Notes: generated by a model from the sequence alone, not told the origin. Positions 45,166 to 55,538 are shown, numbered from the stretch's first letter. The stretch is 64,000 nucleotides of DNA from Sphingobacteriales bacterium 46-32 (GCA_001898485.1 MKTY01000010.1:1-64000); one strand, 5' to 3'. A program made the numbers and translations.

Positions 45166-46620
45166 ATGCGTACTGTTTTAATTGCTTTATTGCTGTTGAT
45201 AGGCCTCTTTGGCAGGGCTCAGTCCAAACCCATGCTGGAGCCGGCTGCCATGCGTGAAGATTTTGCCTATTTGAGACATTACCTGGAGGCTACACATCCG
45301 ATGCTGTATATCCATCATACGCCCGAAGCCATGAAGATTATCATGGATAGCCTGGTCGCAACGATGGACAAACCGCTGCCGTTTCTCGGATTTTATAAAA
45401 AAATAGCCTACCTCATTGCGCAGGTTGGGTGTGAGCATACCAGCTGTGGTTATGGTGAGGGGTTTGATAAACTGATGCATTCGGCCCGTTTCTTTCCTTA
45501 TCAGCTTTACTTCCTGCCCGGCAAAGTACATATTGTGGTTAATCTCACGTTGCAGGAAGACATCCGGCCAGGCGATGAGTTATTGTCTATTAATAATTAC
45601 CCGATCGATAGTATCCGCCGCGTATTGTATCAGTATATACCGGCAGATGGTCACATTACGGAGGCAAAAGATAATCAGTTGTCGGCAATGGCATTTAATA
45701 TCTGGTATTATCTGTTTGTAGAGCAGGCCAAACAATTTAAGATTGTAGTACGTACCAGGGAAGGGCAGTTGATCAATAAGACTGTAGATGCGGTGACATT
45801 AAAAAAACTGAATGCTCAGGCTGTCAAAAATCCGGTCAACAAGCCAGTATTCGATCTGGTTAAGCAATTACAGGCCTGGCGAAAGGAGCCGTTGCACCTC
45901 GAGTTGTTGCCAGAGGAGAAAGCGGCGGTACTAAGTGTATTGAGCTTTGCTACAGATATGAACAGTTTTCGCAGCAAGCTGGATAGTTTTTTTAAGGTAA
46001 TGGCGGCCGGTAAAACAGAGAAACTGATTATAGAACTGGCCAATAATGGGGGCGGGGAAGTAGAACTGGCTGCAGACCTGCTGAACTATTTTATTACTGA
46101 GCCCACCAGTATTGTGGAATATTCTTACCTGCTTACGGATAGCGACGAATACCTGAAGCTGGCCAGTATCCCGGATGAGATCAGGCAATCCAAATATGAT
46201 TATATCGAACCGCTGAAGGAGGGGAAGTCATATACAAAACTTTCGAAGTATGCTGGTGAACTGAAAATGCTGCAGCCGCGTGCTGACCGCTTTACCGGAA
46301 AAGTGTATCTCTTTGTCAATGGAGGCACCTCATCTGCGGCTTCTACCTTTGCGGCTGTCATGAAAAGTCTTGGCCTGGCTACGGTGGTGGGTCAGGAAAC
46401 GATTGGTACCTATGCCGGAGGCGGTACGGTCATCGGACTCGATCTTACACTACCCAATTCAAAGATTACGGCGCATACCGGATTGCTGTACCAGCGGTTT
46501 CGCACCAGTGGCGGATTACCACACCGCGGCGTTATTCCGGATGTACCTTATGTAGTGTCATTTGATGAGCTGTTTGCGGCTGATAAGCCGTGGCAGAAGT
46601 TTATTTTGGGGCTGAAGTAG
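45166..46620 (+). CDS. S41-family serine peptidase
   Basis: Protein of 484 residues with a signal peptide (LIALLLLIGLFGRAQS), a helical N-terminal domain with YLRHYLEATHPMLY, a PDZ-like segment (IRPGDELLSINNYPID) and an S41 domain with the probable nucleophile at Ser389/390 in NGGTSSAAST, followed by GQETIGTYAGGG and PHRGVIPDVPY. This layout matches small Bacteroidota S41 proteins rather than the longer ones at 8.8-12.6 kb. It follows the AraC-type regulator gene. Substrate unknown. Confidence 0.9.
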   Translation: MRTVLIALLLLIGLFGRAQSKPMLEPAAMREDFAYLRHYLEATHPMLYIHHTPEAMKIIMDSLVATMDKPLPFLGFYKKIAYLIAQVGCEHTSCGYGEGFDKLMHSARFFPYQLYFLPGKVHIVVNLTLQEDIRPGDELLSINNYPIDSIRRVLYQYIPADGHITEAKDNQLSAMAFNIWYYLFVEQAKQFKIVVRTREGQLINKTVDAVTLKKLNAQAVKNPVNKPVFDLVKQLQAWRKEPLHLELLPEEKAAVLSVLSFATDMNSFRSKLDSFFKVMAAGKTEKLIIELANNGGGEVELAADLLNYFITEPTSIVEYSYLLTDSDEYLKLASIPDEIRQSKYDYIEPLKEGKSYTKLSKYAGELKMLQPRADRFTGKVYLFVNGGTSSAASTFAAVMKSLGLATVVGQETIGTYAGGGTVIGLDLTLPNSKITAHTGLLYQRFRTSGGLPHRGVIPDVPYVVSFDELFAADKPWQKFILGLK

Positions 46621-46671
46621 CCCGGTTTATAGAAGAAAGAGTTGTATATTAAGCTATAAGCCGACAGGACC

Positions 46672-47214
46672 ATGAAAAAAATCTTCTATTTGTCCGCCTT
46701 ATTGTTACTGGTTGGTTGCAGATCAGAGAAGAAAACGCTCGTTGAGACAGGCGATTTATTATTTCGAAGAACTTATAATTATCCTTTTGGAACTCCAACG
46801 GATGAGCAACTGGATTCTATTAGTAAAACCAAACCGGATTATCGGAACGATAATGAAGAGGATGTTTTTTACCGGGAATTAATTCGTAAAGGTATTGTTT
46901 CAGATCGTTTTCTGGATACATCCGGTCTGCATATGCAATTACTGAATTTTGAAACTACACAGGCTCATTTCGATGAGATTGTTATCGGCCTGGAAACGGA
47001 CATGGAAGCAGGGCAGCAAATTCTCCATGTAAAAAATAAAATAGATAGTTTTCGTATTGATCTGGGAAAAACATTACTTGCAGACAGATGGGTTGCCTGT
47101 TTGGATATGGATGAAGATGGTACTAAGGAAATTTTGTTTCTTACAATATTCTATATAATGGGTGGAGATAACTTTGAGATGAAGAAGTATAGTTTTATTT
47201 CGGTAAATAAATAA
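46672..47214 (+). CDS. Hypothetical lipoprotein
   Basis: 180 residues with lipobox LLLVGC (Cys16) and a mature part of mixed fold containing LDMDEDGTKEILFL, which resembles a calcium-binding-like or FG-GAP-like loop but is too short to call. It starts 51 bases after the S41 peptidase gene and may share its transcript. Not recognised. Confidence 0.65.
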   Translation: MKKIFYLSALLLLVGCRSEKKTLVETGDLLFRRTYNYPFGTPTDEQLDSISKTKPDYRNDNEEDVFYRELIRKGIVSDRFLDTSGLHMQLLNFETTQAHFDEIVIGLETDMEAGQQILHVKNKIDSFRIDLGKTLLADRWVACLDMDEDGTKEILFLTIFYIMGGDNFEMKKYSFISVNK

Positions 47215-47257
47215 CAGGGGGGACTTTCCTGTCTTATTGCGATAAAATTTACACAGG

Positions 47258-47626
47258 ATGTTGCTGCGATCTTTTGACGAAATGCTGACGGCTTACGGCA
47301 TAGATGAACTGGAAAAAAGTGACCAGGCGGATCGGTTGAATATGCTGATTCAATTTCCATACCCTGTACTATTTGAGGGTTCATATTGTGAGTATGACGG
47401 TATTCAAAACTGGTATAGCCAAAATATACAGACATATTCAATTCCTTTTTTGTTTTATGGCAAGCTGGATTATGACTATGGCTTTTTCGAGTTCTTTTTT
47501 GATGATGCTGCTATTGCACAGCGGATCGCCGAATTAATACCAGGCTTCTATTCTATCTACCCCAATGGCAAAAGAATGCGGACGGCCGGATATGAAATGT
47601 TAATTGAATTGAACCCTGGAGAATAA
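47258..47626 (+). CDS. Hypothetical cytoplasmic protein
   Basis: Unrecognised protein of 122 residues, acidic and rich in Tyr/Phe (SQNIQTYSIPFLFYGK, YDYGFFEFFFDD), with no signal peptide or membrane helix. The aromatic, acidic character recalls small immunity or orphan proteins, but no family is identifiable. It lies 43 bases after the lipoprotein gene. Confidence 0.55.
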   Translation: MLLRSFDEMLTAYGIDELEKSDQADRLNMLIQFPYPVLFEGSYCEYDGIQNWYSQNIQTYSIPFLFYGKLDYDYGFFEFFFDDAAIAQRIAELIPGFYSIYPNGKRMRTAGYEMLIELNPGE

Positions 47627-47666
47627 AACAGCTTTTTTGGCGTTTAAAAAAGCTACAGTATTATCC

Positions 47667-48191
47667 ATGAGGCGGACCAAATATTTTTTGCTGTCTATAT
47701 GTCTGTTATTAGGTATTATTTATGGAAGCTATGGACAAATAACTCCTGATACGATCACACTATACAGATTTAATGAGGCGAGTCTGAAACGATTATCAGG
47801 ACCTGCACTTGATACCATTTCAGGCAGTTTTTTTACTCGCATCGGGTTTCTTAGTATTGAGTATGCGCTTGAAAAGGACGGTACTTTTCGGATGGTTGAA
47901 TATAGCTGCATGGATAATTATGATCTGGGCAAAGGCAGATGGCGGGTCAAAAGGAAGAATAAAATCGAATTGCGTTTTGGCCAAATACGGACACGATTTA
48001 TGGTGTACAGTTTTAAAGAACTGTTTTTCCTGGTTCCGCCGGATTCGGTTAAATTGTTTAAAGAAGATTTTCACAAAATTCTTTCTGAGTATAATGAAAT
48101 GAAAAACGGAATTCCCACCTCTTTTAGTGAGGCTGGTCTTTTTATAACCTACTCGCTTTCCCGGACTTATTTTACGTATTTTCCCCGGTAG
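47667..48191 (+). CDS. Hypothetical secreted protein
   Basis: 174 residues from the ATG at 47667, giving a signal peptide (TKYFLLSICLLLGIIYGSYG); the frame from 47637 is longer but lacks a start context. The mature part is beta-rich (GKGRWRVKRKNKIELRFG), perhaps a small lipocalin-like barrel, which I infer only from the alternating pattern. It is the third of three small genes between the S41 peptidase and the FtsX permease. Confidence 0.6.
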   Translation: MRRTKYFLLSICLLLGIIYGSYGQITPDTITLYRFNEASLKRLSGPALDTISGSFFTRIGFLSIEYALEKDGTFRMVEYSCMDNYDLGKGRWRVKRKNKIELRFGQIRTRFMVYSFKELFFLVPPDSVKLFKEDFHKILSEYNEMKNGIPTSFSEAGLFITYSLSRTYFTYFPR

Positions 48192-48340
48192 TGGCCAATT
48201 AAAGGTAGAAGGCGGACATTATTAAAACCCAGTAGCCCATTACCATCTACCTTATTCCTTTTACCTTACTACCCCTCCACTTTTTTTCCGCCGCCTGTAA
48301 CTTTTCCAATCTTCGCTTCGTATCAGCAAGAAAACCAACC

Positions 48341-50713
48341 ATGCTGCGTAATTACCTGAAGATTGCGTTGAGGAACCTCTTTCGCCATAAGGCATATTCA
48401 TTTATTAATATAGCAGGACTGGCCATTGGAATGGCTTCCAGTATTATTATTTTCCTGTGGATACAGCATGAACAGAGTTTTGACCGGTTTCATACAAAGG
48501 CGGCTTCTATTTACCGGATCATTGGCCGGGCCGGCGATTTTGATTTTGCCGTAAATCCGGCAGGTATGCCCGAAGGATTGCAGGCTGAGTTGCCTGCCAT
48601 TCGCAGTACGGTCAGAATTTCTCATCCTCAATCGGCAACGCTGGCAATAGGCGATAAGAAATTTGAAGAAAAAAAGATATTCTTCGTCGACTCTACATTC
48701 TTCCGCATTTTTGATTTTCGGCTGCTCAAAGGCAATGCAGACCAGGCATTGCAACGAAGCGATGCTATTGTGCTCACCCGATCTGCTGCAAAGAAATACT
48801 TTGGAGCAGCGGATCCCGTGGGGCAGGTGCTGCGTAGGGATAATAAAAAAGACCTGGTGGTGACGGGTATTCTGGAAGACGTGCCGGGCAACTCACATCT
48901 GCAATTCGATATACTCATTCCGCTTTCACACTTCACGCAGGATTACCGGGATCTTCGGGAAAAAGTATGGGATAACTTCGATTACTACACTTACCTGCTG
49001 ATGGATCCCGGCTTCCCGGGCGATAGGGCTTCTGTTGCCACATTCAATAAGGCAATGGATAATATTTATAAAAAGCATGAATCGGAGGAGGTGCTTAAAG
49101 TCAATTTTTTTCTGCAACCACTTACCAGTATCCATTTTAATTCAACGCTGCAGGTAGATCTGCCGGGGCATGGCAACCGGCAGTATGTAGATATTATGCT
49201 GGTAGTGGCTGTATTTATTTTAATAATTGCTGCTATCAATTTTATGAACTTGGCAACCGCCCGATCGGCGCGCCGCTCACGCGAAGTAGGTATGCGCAAA
49301 GTGGTAGGAGCCCTGCGGGGGCAGTTGGTCGGACAGTTTCTCGGTGAGTCTGTGGTCACCACTTTCCTGGCTTTGTTGCTGGCAATCGGGATGGTATTTC
49401 TTTTTCTGCCCCTGTTTAACCGCATAGCCGGACAGGAAATTTATTTCAATCTAGGTGACTGGCGAATGATTGGGGGATTGATTGGCGTGGCGATTATTAC
49501 CGGTTTGCTTGCCGGTGTATATCCTGCATTCTTTCTTTCTGCATTTCGCCCCACGCGGGTGCTGAAAAGTAATATGAAAACGATGGGAGGTAATCTGTGG
49601 TTCAGAAATACCCTGGTGGTTACTCAGTTTGTAGTGTCAATCGTATTGCTGGTAGGCACAGTGGTCGTATACAAACAGCTCTATTTTATTAAAAACCGCA
49701 ACGCCGGTTTTGATAAAGAAAACCTGGTTTACATGCCTATGAAGGGAGACCTGTGGAAGCAGCAGGCTGCCTTGAAGGCGGAACTGGCCGGAAATGAATT
49801 CACTAAAAACTACAGTATCATTTCCGATCTGCCGATTGATCTGGAGAGTGGCACCGTGTCGGTAAAATGGGAGGGCAAGGATCCGAATGCCATGATTGTA
49901 TTTCCCAATATGGATGTAAGTGAAGACTTCTTCGATGTATTCCGGATGACGATACTGCGTGGCCGTGCATTTTCCCGATCCTTTGTGGGCGACTCTGCCA
50001 GTTTTATTTTAAACGAAAAGGCGGTGGCTACCATGGGCATGACACTCGATAATGCAGTAGGCAAAAAGATAGAGTTTCAGGGCGAAAAGGGGATGATCAT
50101 TGGTGTGGTAAAGGATTTTAACTATAAGCCGATACAGAAGGCCATTGAGCCAATGATATTGCGGTTGAATCGCTGGGGTGGCATTGTGGTGGTGCGTACA
50201 CCACCCGGCAAAACTGAAAATACGATCGCTGCACTCGAAAAGATCAGTCGCAACCTGAATCCCAATTTTCCATTCAGCTACGATTTTCTTGACCAGGGCA
50301 TTGCCAATCTGTATAAAGGCGAGCGACGTCTGAGCAACCTGTTCAATCTGTTTGCCGGACTGGCTATCTTTATTTCCTGCCTCGGATTGTATGGGCTATC
50401 GGCTTTCCTGGCTGAGCAGCGCGTACGCGAGATTGGAGTGCGAAAAGTGCTGGGGGCAAGTGTGTTTGGGATCGTGTACCTGCTATCGACCGGTTTTACC
50501 CGCCTCATCCTGATCGCCATGCTCATTGCAGTACCGCTTTCCTGGTTTGCCGTCAATCGCTGGCTCGAGTCATTTGCCTATCATATAGAGCCCGGCTGGC
50601 TGATCTTTGCTACAGCCTGCCTGGCCGCATTGCTGATAGCATGGATTACGGTAAGCTATGAGTCTGTTAAGGCAGCATTGACCTCGCCGGTCCGCAGCTT
50701 ACGATCAGAATAA
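48341..50713 (+). CDS. FtsX/MacB-type ABC permease
   Basis: Protein of 790 residues with the standard Bacteroidota start (MLRNYLKIALRNLFRHKAYS), first helix at 21-43, a periplasmic MacB_PCD domain (about 45-270), three helices around 283-400, a second periplasmic domain and three more helices, ending with VREIGVRKVLGAS and YESVKAALTSPVRSLR. This duplicated layout is the common large permease. It needs an ATP-binding partner; none is adjacent. Role (export or mechanotransmission) unknown. Confidence 0.93.
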   Translation: MLRNYLKIALRNLFRHKAYSFINIAGLAIGMASSIIIFLWIQHEQSFDRFHTKAASIYRIIGRAGDFDFAVNPAGMPEGLQAELPAIRSTVRISHPQSATLAIGDKKFEEKKIFFVDSTFFRIFDFRLLKGNADQALQRSDAIVLTRSAAKKYFGAADPVGQVLRRDNKKDLVVTGILEDVPGNSHLQFDILIPLSHFTQDYRDLREKVWDNFDYYTYLLMDPGFPGDRASVATFNKAMDNIYKKHESEEVLKVNFFLQPLTSIHFNSTLQVDLPGHGNRQYVDIMLVVAVFILIIAAINFMNLATARSARRSREVGMRKVVGALRGQLVGQFLGESVVTTFLALLLAIGMVFLFLPLFNRIAGQEIYFNLGDWRMIGGLIGVAIITGLLAGVYPAFFLSAFRPTRVLKSNMKTMGGNLWFRNTLVVTQFVVSIVLLVGTVVVYKQLYFIKNRNAGFDKENLVYMPMKGDLWKQQAALKAELAGNEFTKNYSIISDLPIDLESGTVSVKWEGKDPNAMIVFPNMDVSEDFFDVFRMTILRGRAFSRSFVGDSASFILNEKAVATMGMTLDNAVGKKIEFQGEKGMIIGVVKDFNYKPIQKAIEPMILRLNRWGGIVVVRTPPGKTENTIAALEKISRNLNPNFPFSYDFLDQGIANLYKGERRLSNLFNLFAGLAIFISCLGLYGLSAFLAEQRVREIGVRKVLGASVFGIVYLLSTGFTRLILIAMLIAVPLSWFAVNRWLESFAYHIEPGWLIFATACLAALLIAWITVSYESVKAALTSPVRSLRSE

Positions 50714-50752
50714 TCACCTCTTTTCCGTTCTCTTCATTGCGCAGTTTTCCGT

Positions 50753-50775
50753 GCCCCTGGTAACAGGGGCTTTTT
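50753..50775 (+). terminator. Intrinsic terminator of the FtsX permease gene
   Basis: GCCCCTG-GTAA-CAGGGGC forms a perfect 7-bp stem and is followed by TTTTT. It ends the rightward transcript 40 bases after the stop codon. Confidence 0.9.
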
Positions 50776-50937
50776 GTGGATGTTTAAGCGAAGCATATGA
50801 TGAACCTGACCGAACGGCTACAGGAAATAACTGCTGTCTGTTATTTCTTTCACACCGGCCTTTTAACCGGCAACAGCGGTGAAATAAATACCCGCCATTT
50901 CTTTCCTTATAGTATTTTTAGCGTCAAATCTCCCTTT

Positions 50938-53328
50938 ATGAAAGGTCTGTTCAGGCTTTCCTTAGTATTGATTTGTTTTCTCTTTGTTGAACCCCTGATT
51001 GCACAGCAACGCAACGCTGCAGACAGTACCCGGTTTCGGGATAGTCTCCGCCGGGCACGCCAGGCGGCTATGAGTCAGATTTTCGCCGATACAGCCAAAC
51101 TCACCAGCAGCGATTACCAGCTCCAGATCGAAAAGGCATTTGTCATACTCGACAATGTAAGCAATAAGAGCGAACTGGGATTTCCGGTATTACTGATACG
51201 GAAACGCCTTAGAGACAGTGACTCGGTTCTTTCTGTACTTAAAGAGAATATCCTCAATAACAGCAGTGCGCTTAATCTGCGCAATCTTCAGGTATTCCGG
51301 ACGCTTTTGCTGGACCTGCAGACAGACCTGCGCGATCACCGTGCCACGCTCGACAGTACAGAAAATGATCTGAATGATTTACGTACCAGCATGAAGCCGC
51401 TGGTAGGGGATACAATCCTGCGGCAGGTGTACCGCGACTCAGCACTGCGTCAGCAATTTTCTCCTCAGGTCAGAAGTATGCGGCAGCAATTTCGCGCAGC
51501 AAGCGAACAACTGCGTACCAGCCTGGCCGATATTAACCAGCTTCAGACCCAGACCTCTTCAGCTATCATCACCAGCAGCCAGTTGCTCGAACGGGTAAAT
51601 GAACTGCTCAATACATCTGCCGCCAGGATATTTGGAAAGGAATATAATTATATGTGGGAGCGGGATACGGTCAGTCAGCCGGTAAATGCACGTGCCGCTT
51701 TTACAAAGGCCTACGGCGCCGAACGTAAGGCCGTACAGTATTATTTTAAAGACAGCGGATTCAAAAGGATATTCCTGTTGCTGATAGGGTTTCTGTTTTT
51801 TGGTTGGATGTTTCGTAATATCCGCCTGCTCAAAAAGCATGGAGGGCTTGACCAGCTCAACGGGTTACCATTTACTTACCTGCCCGAAGGGTATGTAGTT
51901 TCTGCGCTGGTGATCATGCTTTGTATTGCACCATTTTTTGATCTCCATGCACCCTCGGTTTATATCGAATCCATGCAGTTTCTGCTGCTGATCATATTAA
52001 CTATTATCTGCTGGAAGAAATGGCCGCGCCCGCTCTTTGTCGTATGGATTGTAATGGCCTTGCTGTATATCTGTTTTTCGTTCTTCCATCATATTTCAGA
52101 TCCTTATATGTGGCAGCGCTGGCTGCTGATCGGGTTAAATGTGCTGTCTGTTGTTTTTGGCAGCCGTTTCCTCACTCGTATGAAGGATCACCTGCACCTC
52201 AAAGGCTTCCTGCGGTTTGTGATCATCCTGCACAATGTGATGAATGTGCTGTCTGTGATCTGTAATCTTACTGGCCGGTTTACGCTGGCGCAGTTGCTGG
52301 GCAATGCCGCTATTTTCTCTTTCATGCAGGCGGTGGGACTGGCTGTATTCAGTAAAATATGTATGGAGGCCATTTTGCTGCAGATTATAACCAGCCGTGT
52401 CAAACGTTCGCTATCGGTCAGGTTTGATTACATGCCGGTACTGACCAGTTTCCGCAGGCTTATCCTCACACTTGTAGTGGTACTGTGGGTAATCGTATTT
52501 ACCACCAACCTGAATATTTATCATACGCTCCTGAATGGATTGACAGCCTTCCTCTCCGCACCCCGAAAAATCGGCGATGCATCATTTACGATGGGGGGAG
52601 TGCTGTTATTCTTTATGATAATCTGGATAGCGCACCTGCTGCAACGTTATATCGGCTACTTTTTCGGAGCCGGCGATTCAGATGAAGAGGCACAGGATAA
52701 GCGGCAGCGCTCACGTCTGCTCATAGCCCGGCTTATTCTTTTATGTCTTGGTTATCTGCTGGCGGTAGCAGCGTCAGGCGTGCCGGTCGATAAAATAACG
52801 ATTGTACTGGGTGCCCTGGGTGTGGGCATTGGCCTCGGTCTGCAGAACATTGTCAACAACTTTGTATCGGGTATCATTCTCATCTTTGACCGACCCCTGC
52901 AGATAGGAGATATAGTGGAAGTGGGTGGTCATTCGGGAAAAGTCAGGGAAATAGGATTGCGCTCCAGCACCATTCAAACCAGCGATGGGGCAGAAGTGGT
53001 CATTCCGAATGGCGATATTCTTTCTGAAAAAATTGTGAACTGGACGCTTACCAACAATCATCGCCGCCTGGAACTGGATCTGCTTATCAAAGGCAGCGAC
53101 GATATGGAAACCGTATCATCGGCTGTTAAAGAAACAGTGAAAGAGTCCGTTTATATAATTAAAGAACGCGAGCCTCAGGTTTTGTTTACCAAACTGCAGG
53201 GCGACGAACTGGGACTTAAGGTTTTCTTGTGGTGTGCAGATGTGGCACAGTCGGAGGCTGCCATGAGTGATCTGCTGATTAAACTGAAGACAGGGCTTCC
53301 CCGAAAAGGTCTGGCATTGGCTGATTAA
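50938..53328 (+). CDS. MscS-family mechanosensitive channel with long N-terminal region
   Basis: Protein of 796 residues from the ATG at 50938, which gives a signal peptide (KGLFRLSLVLICFLFVEPLIAQ); the frame from 50797 runs through the preceding terminator region and is rejected. A coiled periplasmic region (about 30-270), eight or more membrane helices (about 280-620), then the MscS core: pore helix GLGVGIGLGLQNIVNNFVSG, beta domain (DRPLQIGDIVEVGG..., SDGAEVVIPNGDI) and C-terminal alpha/beta domain. It resembles MscK/YbdG-like channels that release solutes on osmotic downshock. Confidence 0.95.
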   Translation: MKGLFRLSLVLICFLFVEPLIAQQRNAADSTRFRDSLRRARQAAMSQIFADTAKLTSSDYQLQIEKAFVILDNVSNKSELGFPVLLIRKRLRDSDSVLSVLKENILNNSSALNLRNLQVFRTLLLDLQTDLRDHRATLDSTENDLNDLRTSMKPLVGDTILRQVYRDSALRQQFSPQVRSMRQQFRAASEQLRTSLADINQLQTQTSSAIITSSQLLERVNELLNTSAARIFGKEYNYMWERDTVSQPVNARAAFTKAYGAERKAVQYYFKDSGFKRIFLLLIGFLFFGWMFRNIRLLKKHGGLDQLNGLPFTYLPEGYVVSALVIMLCIAPFFDLHAPSVYIESMQFLLLIILTIICWKKWPRPLFVVWIVMALLYICFSFFHHISDPYMWQRWLLIGLNVLSVVFGSRFLTRMKDHLHLKGFLRFVIILHNVMNVLSVICNLTGRFTLAQLLGNAAIFSFMQAVGLAVFSKICMEAILLQIITSRVKRSLSVRFDYMPVLTSFRRLILTLVVVLWVIVFTTNLNIYHTLLNGLTAFLSAPRKIGDASFTMGGVLLFFMIIWIAHLLQRYIGYFFGAGDSDEEAQDKRQRSRLLIARLILLCLGYLLAVAASGVPVDKITIVLGALGVGIGLGLQNIVNNFVSGIILIFDRPLQIGDIVEVGGHSGKVREIGLRSSTIQTSDGAEVVIPNGDILSEKIVNWTLTNNHRRLELDLLIKGSDDMETVSSAVKETVKESVYIIKEREPQVLFTKLQGDELGLKVFLWCADVAQSEAAMSDLLIKLKTGLPRKGLALAD

Positions 53329-53362
53329 GCTGAACCCGGCACAGAAGAAGCCGGGTTCAGCT
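53328..53362. terminator. Bidirectional terminator (13-bp stem)
   Basis: Perfect 13-bp stem (53328-53340 with 53350-53362), nine-base loop, between convergent ends of the channel gene and the ABC ATPase gene. Its first base overlaps the channel stop codon. Confidence 0.75.
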
Positions 53363-53369
53363 GTTGTGA

Positions 53370-54077
53370 TCATCCAATTGATTCGAAGTACAACTGCTGT
53401 AAGCCTTCAGCAGTTATTCCGCTGGCATCCACGATATGTTTTAAATGTCCGTCGCGCATAATTCCTATGCGATGCCCCAGGCTGGTGGCATTGAAGATAT
53501 CATGCGTGGCCATCAGGATAGTTTTGCCCTGGTCTGATAATTCCCGGCATATAGCGTTAAACTCCAGCGTAGCTTTGGGATCCAGACCACTGGTAGGTTC
53601 GTCCATCAGAATTACCGATGCATTTTTTGCCAGCGCTATAGCGATCCCCACTTTCTGTCGCATGCCTTTTGAGTATCCGCCCAGTTTTTTTTCATGAGCC
53701 TCTTCCTGCAGACCAGCTTTGAGCAGGAAGGCTTTTAGCTCTTTCGGAGAAAAACGGAATCCTGCCAGGCGGTTGAAAAAGTCAAGATTTTCTACCCCGG
53801 TCAGGTTTCCGTAAAGATGTACCACTTCGGGGATATAGGCAACGGCCTGCCGGGTGATGTCTGTATTTTTTGCCACATTCACTCCATTAATCAGCGCCTG
53901 CCCCGAACTGGGTTCAATAAAACCAAGGAATAAATTGATAGTGGTTGTTTTGCCGGCACCGTTTTGGCCAAGCAGACAAAAGATCTGCCCAGGTGGTATC
54001 TGTAGTTCAAGAGGATGGAGAGCGATGTGATTATTGTAGTTTTTTGCCAGCTGTGCGGCTTCAAGCGCATTGGTCAT
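53370..54077 (-). CDS. ABC transporter ATP-binding protein
   Basis: 235 residues with Walker A (GQNGAGKTTT), signature (YSKGMRQKVGIA), Walker B (VILMDEPTSGLDP) and switch His (ATHD). It powers the two ABC-2 permeases encoded just upstream; the gap is 25 bases. It is the last gene of the TonB receptor-permease-permease-ATPase transcript. Confidence 0.95.
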   Translation of the reverse strand: MTNALEAAQLAKNYNNHIALHPLELQIPPGQIFCLLGQNGAGKTTTINLFLGFIEPSSGQALINGVNVAKNTDITRQAVAYIPEVVHLYGNLTGVENLDFFNRLAGFRFSPKELKAFLLKAGLQEEAHEKKLGGYSKGMRQKVGIAIALAKNASVILMDEPTSGLDPKATLEFNAICRELSDQGKTILMATHDIFNATSLGHRIGIMRDGHLKHIVDASGITAEGLQQLYFESIG

Positions 54078-54102
54078 AAATAATGTTTAATAGTTGATAG
54101 AA

Positions 54103-55536
54103 TCAGATAAACCGGAAATATCGATCGGCCCGATTGGACAGTATCAGGAACAAAAGGCTAAACAGGCTGAGCAAAATGATGCTACGCCGCAGATGAGCAA
54201 CATCTAACGAAGGATCCTGATAACTGAATTGGGGGAATTGGTTGAACTGTTCCGGTTTCAATAATTGATCGGCGAGATGATAGGGATACAGAAAAGCCTG
54301 CCAGCGTTTCTGAAAACTATCAGCTTTTACCGAGTAGAAATCGTATGCAGCGAGGTTGGTACCAGCCAGTCCGGCAAGGTTGCCCTGAGTGAACGAAGCC
54401 GGATTCCAGGCCAGCAGTTTTTGCAAAGCTGTATTTCGTGTCTGCATTTGCTGTTGCAGGGGTTGTAATACACGATTCATCCTGCGCTCCAGCAGATCAT
54501 AATAACCTGCAACGTACCGGTCGCTCAGCTTTACTGTATCTTTTGCTTCATCAATGGATGCAGCATACTGGGGGTTGTTTTTATTAAAGCTATCTGCCAG
54601 CAATTTAGGCGCACTGTTCCATATCTCTTCTGACTGATGGCGTCTGTAGGCTGCAATTTCGTCCTGCAGTGGCAAGGGATACTTAGCCTGCATATAGGTG
54701 TTGCAGAGAGACGGGATTACCAGCAGCAAAGCCAGCCAGCTGGTAATCAGGTAAAGCGCTGTGGCAATACCCGATTTTCGGAATGCAACAAATAATCTGC
54801 ATAAGGAGAACCAGAAAAGCAGATAAAGCAGGGATAACAGCATCCACCAGCCGTATGCCATCCAGTTTGTGTCCTGTAAACCTGAGCATACGACAAAGCC
54901 GGCGATGTTGAGCAGCACAACAACAGCTGCGAGCAATACAGCTCTGAATAGTAGCTTGAGCCGGAAGATGGTTTCAGGTTTTCCGGATTGTACGGCCAGC
55001 AGACGTATAGTACCAGCATTTTTTTCTGAATCAAATACCGCATAACACCAACTGATAATTAGTAACGGTAAGAGGTATATCAGCACAAACGAATAGTCAA
55101 AGCTACCGGCAAAGAGGACCAACGGATTTGATACAGGCACTACAGCTGCTTCATTGAAATTTTTTACATACCTGATCTGCTGATACCAGGGCAGGATATC
55201 CATCATGCCCGTAGCAAGCGGGGAAAGAGTGGCCGGAGTTTTAATAGCGGGTTGTGGCAGCCGGAAATTGATCATTACAGGCATGCCCGCATTTTTGGCA
55301 TCAGTCTTTGCTTTGGCAGTTGATGTATCGGTAAATTTTTTCAATACAGCGGCATAATCACGATTGTACGCAGTATGTATACTGTCGATCTGCGTCAGCC
55401 GGGTTTGTACCGAACGCCTGCCTGTAACCAGGGAGAGAACGGATATAAGTACGAAGGCCAGCAGGCTAATCCACATCCAGCGCTGCTGTGTCAATTGTTT
55501 CCATTCATGCCGGAAAATCGTTTTCAGTAATAACAT
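54103..55536 (-). CDS. ABC-2 type permease (DUF3526-like)
   Basis: 477 residues from the ATG at 55536, two bases after the stop of the upstream permease gene; a longer frame to 55623 overlaps that gene and is rejected. The N-terminal helix is followed by a large periplasmic loop (about 40-175), then five helices and a second loop before the last helix. The loop-rich layout fits the DUF3526 permeases that Bacteroidota encode beside TonB receptors. It is paralogous to the gene upstream and likely forms a heterodimer with it. Confidence 0.88.
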   Translation of the reverse strand: MLLLKTIFRHEWKQLTQQRWMWISLLAFVLISVLSLVTGRRSVQTRLTQIDSIHTAYNRDYAAVLKKFTDTSTAKAKTDAKNAGMPVMINFRLPQPAIKTPATLSPLATGMMDILPWYQQIRYVKNFNEAAVVPVSNPLVLFAGSFDYSFVLIYLLPLLIISWCYAVFDSEKNAGTIRLLAVQSGKPETIFRLKLLFRAVLLAAVVVLLNIAGFVVCSGLQDTNWMAYGWWMLLSLLYLLFWFSLCRLFVAFRKSGIATALYLITSWLALLLVIPSLCNTYMQAKYPLPLQDEIAAYRRHQSEEIWNSAPKLLADSFNKNNPQYAASIDEAKDTVKLSDRYVAGYYDLLERRMNRVLQPLQQQMQTRNTALQKLLAWNPASFTQGNLAGLAGTNLAAYDFYSVKADSFQKRWQAFLYPYHLADQLLKPEQFNQFPQFSYQDPSLDVAHLRRSIILLSLFSLLFLILSNRADRYFRFI

Positions 55537-55538
55537 AA

